From: Mucidula mucida
Taxonomy: Eukaryota; Basidiomycota; Agaricomycetes; Agaricales; Physalacriaceae
Direction of reading: 5' to 3'
Length of the DNA stretch: 64,000 bases
Assembly (NCBI GenBank): GCA_015501055.1
Contig: JADNYV010000062.1
Location: 1-64,000 of the forward strand
The first letter of the stretch is position 1. Each line of letters begins with the position of its first letter. The translations under genes were made by a program, and so were the position numbers. The notes under the pieces are model-generated. The model searched no databases. It was given only the letters and a program-made list of their open reading frames with translations, and was not told the origin of the DNA. Below are positions 58,600-64,000 of this stretch, piece after piece.

Positions 58600-60121
58600 T
58601 AGCAACATAGCGCAAGGTCAATCAACGAGTACTTACTACTATGGAAACGGGGCGCGTGGTCAAATCGTTTGCTTCGTCTGAATCGTCTCTTCGCATCAGA
58701 GTAATACTTGATTCTGTCAAAGGGTCAGTTTCGAACGCTGTAGTCATACGGTCTTACCTCGGAAAGACGTTCACTGATTGAAGTTGCAACGAACGATCAG
58801 GTATCGAGAGAAGGGCCTGGGCTAAATTTTCAAGCAGAACAGTCAGCTTGCGGAATACAAGCGCCAGTGAAGCCAGCGTAACACACAGACGAAATTTGAA
58901 GCATGACTATCTGAGAATTGTCTTTTAAAACGAGGAATGCGCACCAGCATGAATTGGTAAAGTACCTTCGGTGCGGACGAGATAGAGTGATTGTGAAGTC
59001 TAGCGACAATTGTATCAAGAGTCGTCGCACACCACTGAAGTATGGCACAAAACGGAGATTGGCGTTAAACTTTGACTTGATGTCAGAGAGCGTAGCCTTC
59101 GCGACTCGCAGGTCGCGAAACAATCGTGCCACTGTTAATGGCAGTGTTAGTGGCACGCGTCTCGCCGATCGCGCTCACGTGTGGCATCAACAAACTTCTT
59201 CCTGGCGTCCATCATCTCTTCCAGTGTTTCGTTCCGGCGAGATCAGAGAAGGACGTCTACCTCTCCTGTATATCGCGGAGGCTGGTAACGCCGTGCTCAC
59301 CTGGGTCTGTTAGATTCCCAGGCAAGCCGACGTTCCCGAGGTTGCGCATGATCCGGCGCGCCTCGTTAGTCAGCATGACCTGCCCGACTGTTCTCCTAGA
59401 TTCTCCCCGTTTCTTCTTACTCATGGACATCCTCTTATGGACACTTATGTAGAACATTCTAGTATTGTAGCAGTAGTATAAAAGCCAGTGTATTCTCAGG
59501 CAGTAGAATCAATCAAGCCTCTTTTCTACTTGTCTCTCCGACAGGGTCTGCAGGCCGGGAGTCCATTGCGAACGAGCCGGACGCGCAAGAAGGAGGTTAA
59601 ACGTCTACTCGCCAATCGTGCAACGCCGACCGCGCGAGGCCTCATTCGCTCGGCCCTCCCTCCACAAATTGTGCGAGTTCGTCTATTGCCTGCCGATACT
59701 CTCTTTAAAGGCATCAACATACTGTAAAGAGGGACATTGATTTACGTGCAGCGATGACCAAGTTCCTCTACACGCCCAACAGTGTGTCGCTGGTAAGTCG
59801 CCATTTGCTTGACCATTCGGATGTCTCAGCGTTTCAATCGCAGGACGAGTCCCTCGGTCTTTGATCGACGTAAACCTGATGGCTGATATTCAATGTTGAC
59901 GAAGGAGATGCCCACGTTCTGATAACGTAGACACACTCTTTGGGTGAGTTGTTCCTCATCCTGTTGACTGGAGTGATTGACTTATTCGCAGAGGCCAATG
60001 CTGACGACCGTCACATTTGCAGATCATGTCTAAGACCTCGCAATAGGAGCTGTCGAATTCCTTCATAAACCTGGTTCAGAACGGTGGAAGACCATCTCAT
60101 CCTTGGATTCTTACCTTCACC
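58600..60121. other. Conserved arm block with right-arm insertion
   Basis: Inverted version of 8518-9840. The frame EVKRLLANRATPTARGLI (about 59600-59650) and the spliced MTKFLYTPNSVSL exon (59756-59792, GTAAGT donor) match the left arm. At about 59306-59540 roughly 230 bp with no left-arm counterpart are inserted; they include a TATA-like TATAAAAG at about 59477 and a minus frame of 66 codons (59457-59257). I cannot assemble a continuous gene. Confidence 0.4.
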
Positions 60122-60893
60122 ATGCCTGCCACCGCCTTCACCTCCACACGCTCTCGCTTCACCGCCTGGTTCTCCGGGAAATTCAGCAGATCGACCAGCG
60201 TCGAAGAGACCCAGGCATGCTGCATCGTGAGTTGGCTGCTTTCGTCGAAAACGTCGATTCTTACACATGCAGCCCGAGCCAACTACACTCGAGGATGCCC
60301 ACTATCCATTCCAGATCACCGCCTCCGACGCGGGCACGGCGGTCTCTGCTTTAACGCAGCATTCGCCCCTTGATCTTCTTGAGTTTTCCCTCCTCTGCAC
60401 AGCACAAGGGATCGCTGCTCTACCTATTGAACAGCATACCACCGTCTTGCGTACCGCAGTGGCCACCACGAAGGTCACCGTCGTTCCATTTGTCGAACCG
60501 ACCCCAATGGAAGTTGAGGTACAATTTCTTAAGGCTGACGCCGATGCTCCCGCTAACGGTGACCTTCAGATCCTCGCTCCTACCCCGACTATCTCTCTTA
60601 CACCACCAACACCCACGAAGAGGAAGCCCAAGGCTGACTCTAGATCGTTCGCTCCTCTCCAGAACATCGCGCGCTCTCCTGGGACATTGAGGCCCAGCGG
60701 TAGATGGCACGGCAGGAAGCATACGTCTAACCGACGAGCGCACGACAAAGAGAATCTCCCATCAGCGACTGCCACCCGCCCAGTGAAGACAAGAGAGGAG
60801 CGGCTAAAGGCATACACGCCGCCTGCCCGCCTCCTTGTTCTACGGCAAGGTCAAGAAAATACCTCCCGATACCCGACATCACATAGAGTTTAG
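60122..60893 (+). CDS. KEN-box hypothetical family, right-arm copy (intact)
   Basis: Exon 1 60122-60226 (MPATAFTSTRSRFTAWFSGK, ending ETQACCI), intron 46 bp (GTGAGT...ATGCAG), exon 2 60273-60893, phase 0; 241 residues. The Arg codon that became a stop in the left-arm copy is not a stop here (VEVQFLKADADAPAN). It carries HSPLDLLEFSLLCTAQGIAA, TPTISLTPPTPTKRKPK, GTLRPSGRWHGRKH, RRAHDKENL, RPVKTREERLKAYTPPARLL and ends TSRYPTSHRV. Basic, Pro/Thr-rich, likely disordered; KEN is a possible APC/C degron. Function unknown. Confidence 0.6.
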
Positions 60894-61007
60894 ATTATTC
60901 GTAGGTTCTCAACCTGATATACAGTTCCGCATTTCGACTTGCTTGCTACGATGCTCTTATCTTCTACGCTATAGTTACATTTTACTTATACCCTACTTTA
61001 CAGCTCT

Positions 61008-61280
61008 CTTCTATCTGTCGTCCACTGCTCGCGCGGTGTTGAAGCAGATTTATCCTACCTTTCGCTAGATCCCTTTTTCATTATCTGTAGTCCACTGCTC
61101 CCGCGGTGTTGAAGCAGACGTTCTTTTCTCTTTTTCTCTTTAGCTATCTTCTTTTCGCTGTTATCTGTAGTCCACTGCTCGCGCGGTGTTGAAGCAGACG
61201 TTTCTTTTCTCTTTTTCTCTTTAGCTATCTTCTTTTCGCTGTTATCTGTAGTCCACTGCTCGCGCGGTGTTGAATCAGAG
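61008..61280. repeat. Hairpin-like motifs, four units (right arm)
   Basis: Motif cores at about 61035, 61105, 61185 and 61266, reading inverted relative to the left arm. The last two units and their spacer (TTTCTCTTTAGCTATCTTCT) are an 80-bp tandem duplication; the left arm has three units and one such spacer. Confidence 0.75.
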
Positions 61281-61585
61281 TCTTCGTTCCTTGACCCCAC
61301 ACTCGTGATGAATCTTGAACTTCGAGAGGGACGGCGCTTCCATTGAGAGTCGACTAGCGCGATAGTCGCGCAAGAATGAAGCTTTAATATCAGTTGAGCT
61401 GGATACCAACAGTACATGTCTATCGCGTGCAAGACGTTGTCAAGCTTTAATAAGTCCCATCTCGTCAGAACGTTACCCGCAGCGTTGCTTACCTCTCCAC
61501 CGTCTCGAAAGTCGTCTTGTGCTCCACTGTCAAGCGCGAGCTTTACAGGCAGCAGCTTCAAGATGTCGACTATCTGATTGTTCAT
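61055..61585 (-). CDS. Small conserved ORF of the arm, extended version
   Basis: 176 codons starting MNNQIVDILKLLPVKLALDS, partner of 7106-7351. The frame runs on through the hairpin motifs, giving a repeated TPREQWTTDNSEKKIAKEKK segment. No domain is recognised. The repetitive end suggests readthrough of noncoding repeats. Confidence 0.25.
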   Translation of the reverse strand: MNNQIVDILKLLPVKLALDSGAQDDFRDGGEVSNAAGNVLTRWDLLKLDNVLHAIDMYCWYPAQLILKLHSCATIALVDSQWKRRPSRSSRFITSVGSRNEDSDSTPREQWTTDNSEKKIAKEKKRKETSASTPREQWTTDNSEKKIAKEKKRKERLLQHRGSSGLQIMKKGSSER

Positions 61586-61640
61586 TTTCTTTGTACCAAC
61601 TCAAAGGGGGAGAGCACTTGAAAATAGAACCTAGCACGAC

Positions 61641-61703
61641 GGTGAGAACTGGTCAAGCAATGGTGAGAACTGGTCAAGCAATGTTGAGAACTGGTCAAGC
61701 AAT
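61641..61703. repeat. Three tandem 21-bp units
   Basis: Unit GGTGAGAACTGGTCAAGCAA plus T, three times head to tail (third with one change). The left arm has a single unit near 7030-7050, so the expansion arose in the right arm or was lost in the left. Confidence 0.9.
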
Positions 61704-62309
61704 ATCGTACCAAGGTTACGTGGGTGAACAAGTAGAACTCAAGTGGTTGCCAACCAGTAAACATTATTCTGCGCCGCAATCCAGCGTGCCTGAATACGTT
61801 GTTCTACCTTTCTCGCCTTCCATTGTCAGATTTGTGGACTCAATCGCTAAGTTTACCTTCCGGTTGTCCCAAGAAGGTCCACATTGATACATATCTGAGC
61901 AACCATATCCACAAGTTGAGGTGGACTGAACCGAAAATGACTGCGGATGAATCGATCGTGACAATGCACTGCCCGATTCAATTCTTTCATTGTTGTCCGA
62001 CTTGGAACAATGGCCGTAATCTAGTAGTGCCAGTGAAGGGGGCCCGCTACTTCAAAGCACGCTGCACCGGCACAGATACCTCATAGCGACACCATGGCGG
62101 GTATGACGTAGACTACATAGCGTGAATCGAGTCTGGAAAGCTGTAAGAGGCACAATCTATGAGAGAGGCACCGAAAAACATTGGGAAGACGAGACCCAAT
62201 CCGGTAAGTGTATGGACACGTGATTGACACGGAACCAATAAGGGACAAACAATGGCATCCACACTCAGTCCACACCGTCACGAGGCGAACAAAGGCGACC
62301 GCGTAGCGC

Positions 62310-62317
62310 TATAAAAG
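62310..62317 (+). promoter_or_regulatory. TATA box of outer right FunK1 gene
   Basis: TATAAAAG with the shared GTGGGTCAATC leader, 39 bases before the start codon at 62356. Confidence 0.7.
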
Positions 62318-62355
62318 GTGGGTCAATCTTTTCCTCTTTCTGCACAAACAATCTC

Positions 62356-64000
62356 ATGGCGACTTTTAGCTTCTCCCCGCGCAAGGAAACCTCAATCATT
62401 CAAACGCCTGAAGGCGAATCTATTGGACTTGAAGAGATGCGCCATCACCTCCGCCAATCTACTACCGGTCATACGGTCCAGATCTCTGCGTCTACCTTTT
62501 TGGAGCGCCATGCTACACTTCCTCAGTTGACTGACAAGGAAAGTAACACCCTTGTCAACTACGTTGCTCGCAAACTCCGGGGCACGCACCTGGACGACAA
62601 TGGATGGCCTAGTACAGAGATTGTCGACAGCATGAAGGAGGATGATATCTTTGCAAACCTCACACCAATTTCAGACGCGATTTGGATGGCTTGTACTACG
62701 TGGGACCAGAAGAAAGGCAAGCTGGGAGACACAACCTCCAGAATGGAATGCAACCCCCGCCAGCGGACTAATTCCGAAGTCTCTGGAGGCTCTATGATGG
62801 CCGACGCGCAATTCATTCTTACCCACTCCACCACGCCCAGACCCCGCCCCGCGTCGCACAGGACCGATACCGCAAATAAAGCCGGTGGTGGAGAGTTCAA
62901 GAAATATCTGACGGAGCGAGCGCAGGTCAGTATTCCAATGTCTCGCAGACCTCTATACTTACTCGGCTCCATATAGAACGAAATCCAGCTCGTTGGGGGT
63001 GTCGCTCATATGCTGCACAATGATCCCGCTCGACGCTTCGTCATTGCTTTTACCATAGAGGGCGTTGAGATGCGCTTCTGGTACTTCTCGCGCTCTCATA
63101 TCGCTGTGTCTGAACCGTTCGACTACCACGAGGTGCGTTACTCATCTCAGTTTTCTCGCATACGCTCATCGCATTTGCAGAATCCCAAATATTTCATCCG
63201 TTTCGTCATCTTCATGACCTTCGCAGACGTTATAGATCTCGGCTATGACCCAACGGTCACTCGAATCCGCGACGAGAACAAAGAGATCCAGTATGTCTTC
63301 GAGGTGAACGGCAAGTTCTATCGTACCGTACGCTCTCTGGATGAATCGAGTGCTCGAGACGTTGTCACCCGCGCTACGCGTGTATGGGCTGCCCGAGAGT
63401 GCGACCCCATTACCAAGGCATTTCTCAGCGAGCACGAGGTTGTCGTGAAAGACGTCTGGCTATACACTGGTGCTCAAGGAGAAAAGGCTATACAGGACGA
63501 GATATACTCTGGGCTTCGAGTTTTGGATGAAAAGATACAAGCAGGCGTACCTTTGGAGGAGCTTGGCTTAAGCAGCCTCCCCGATGACTCGATGACCATC
63601 GAAGAGTATGCGAAGCCGTTCTTCATGGAGATATTGGCCGATGAAGTCGTCCACTTCACGCGAGAGGGCGTCGTGTACGATGATTCTGCGCCGGCCCCAG
63701 ATCCCTATGACGAGGAGTTCTCTTACGCTGCCTTTCCGAAACAAGCGTCGGCGCTACAGGGCACCGTGCCAGGCACTACGCGCTCGCGTCATGTCAGAGG
63801 CAAGACACCTCCGAAGGATGCGGTACCGGATCGAATTCACGCCCACCAGGGGCGGACGCATCGAAGGATCGTTTTCAAGGATTGTTGTATGACGCTTTAT
63901 GATGTAGCGAATAACTGCATTGTGTACACCGAAGCTATGTTGGATCTTCTTGAAGGTATGTCTATGTTTCAGCACCCATTATCCGACCTCTCATGATTCA
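62356..64000 (+). CDS. FunK1 fungal-type protein kinase, outer right copy (cut by window end)
   Basis: Partner of the gene at 6353-3639: MATFSFSPRKETSIIQTPEG, N-terminal module ending GGGEFKKYLTERAQ, RRFVIAFTIEGVEMRFWYFS, VIDLGYDPTVTRI and HRRIVFKDCC. The window ends in the intron before the catalytic loop. It is a mosaic: up to about 63582 it follows the outer left copy, but from 63583 to 64000 it is base-for-base the same as the inner right copy (57121-57538). Its first intron is unrelated to the first intron of the three other copies. No stop or frameshift is seen in the part present. Confidence 0.8.

Larger units (their letters stand above)
55394..64000. repeat. Right arm of large inverted repeat (continues past window)
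   Basis: Inverted counterpart of 4705-13049. It starts with the last eight or so codons and stop of the ornithine carrier (GLNAWFG then TGA at 55396-55419), without the rest of that gene, followed by the carrier 3' flank, the inner FunK1 gene, anonymous block, KEN-box gene, hairpin motifs, anonymous block and outer FunK1 gene. Differences include a 230-bp insertion at about 59306-59540 and extra tandem units at 61100-61270 and 61641-61703. Confidence 0.95.

Noticed and set aside
4705..64000. Giant transposon with the arms as terminal inverted repeats
   Set aside because: The arms carry ordinary intron-containing genes, no transposase or tyrosine recombinase is seen, and the centre holds single-copy housekeeping genes. 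Segmental inverted duplication is simpler.

Overview
This window is nuclear DNA of a filamentous basidiomycete, most likely an Agaricomycete. The genes are dense and cut by many introns of about 45-60 bp with GT...AG ends. They include a fungal-specific FunK1 kinase, a DUF6535 membrane protein, a farnesylated-pheromone-type precursor ending in CVIA, and fungal housekeeping genes (Ort1, Lunapark, Mcp1, B-type cyclin). No bacterial operon signals are seen.

Layout. Positions 1-3600 hold an aldo/keto reductase and a BTB-type gene. About 4705-13049 is one arm of a very large inverted repeat. Its other arm runs from 55394 to the right edge of the window. Each arm carries two FunK1 kinase genes (outer and inner), one member of a short KEN-box-containing hypothetical family, a set of tandem 37-nt hairpin-like motifs, and conserved anonymous blocks. 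The inner edge of the left arm lies in the last codons of the mitochondrial ornithine carrier gene (stop at 13024). The right arm carries a copy of just those last codons, placed behind the cyclin gene.

The 13-46 kb centre is a patchwork of smaller duplications. There are three copies of an 843-residue, nine-exon gene with two degenerate PD-(D/E)XK-like halves (17375, 24106, 37054). There are four more copies of the KEN-box family with its hairpin motifs (21.5, 31.4, 40.4 and 44.5 kb), and truncated ornithine-carrier pieces that travelled with the 843-residue gene. A 255-bp MITE-like element sits at 21119-21373. Single-copy genes lie between: a PD-(D/E)XK-like hypothetical gene, a DUF6535 gene, Lunapark, a serine-rich hypothetical gene and a four-helix membrane protein.

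The 46-55 kb part is conventional and single copy: a D-amino-acid oxidase, a pheromone-precursor-like gene, Mcp1 and a mitotic cyclin. The genes do not form one pathway. The repeated part looks like a local amplification hot spot in which kinase-like and nuclease-like fungal families are copied, inverted, converted and lost. Exon models were made by hand from splice sites, reading-frame phase and comparison between paralogous copies within the window. No database search was possible.
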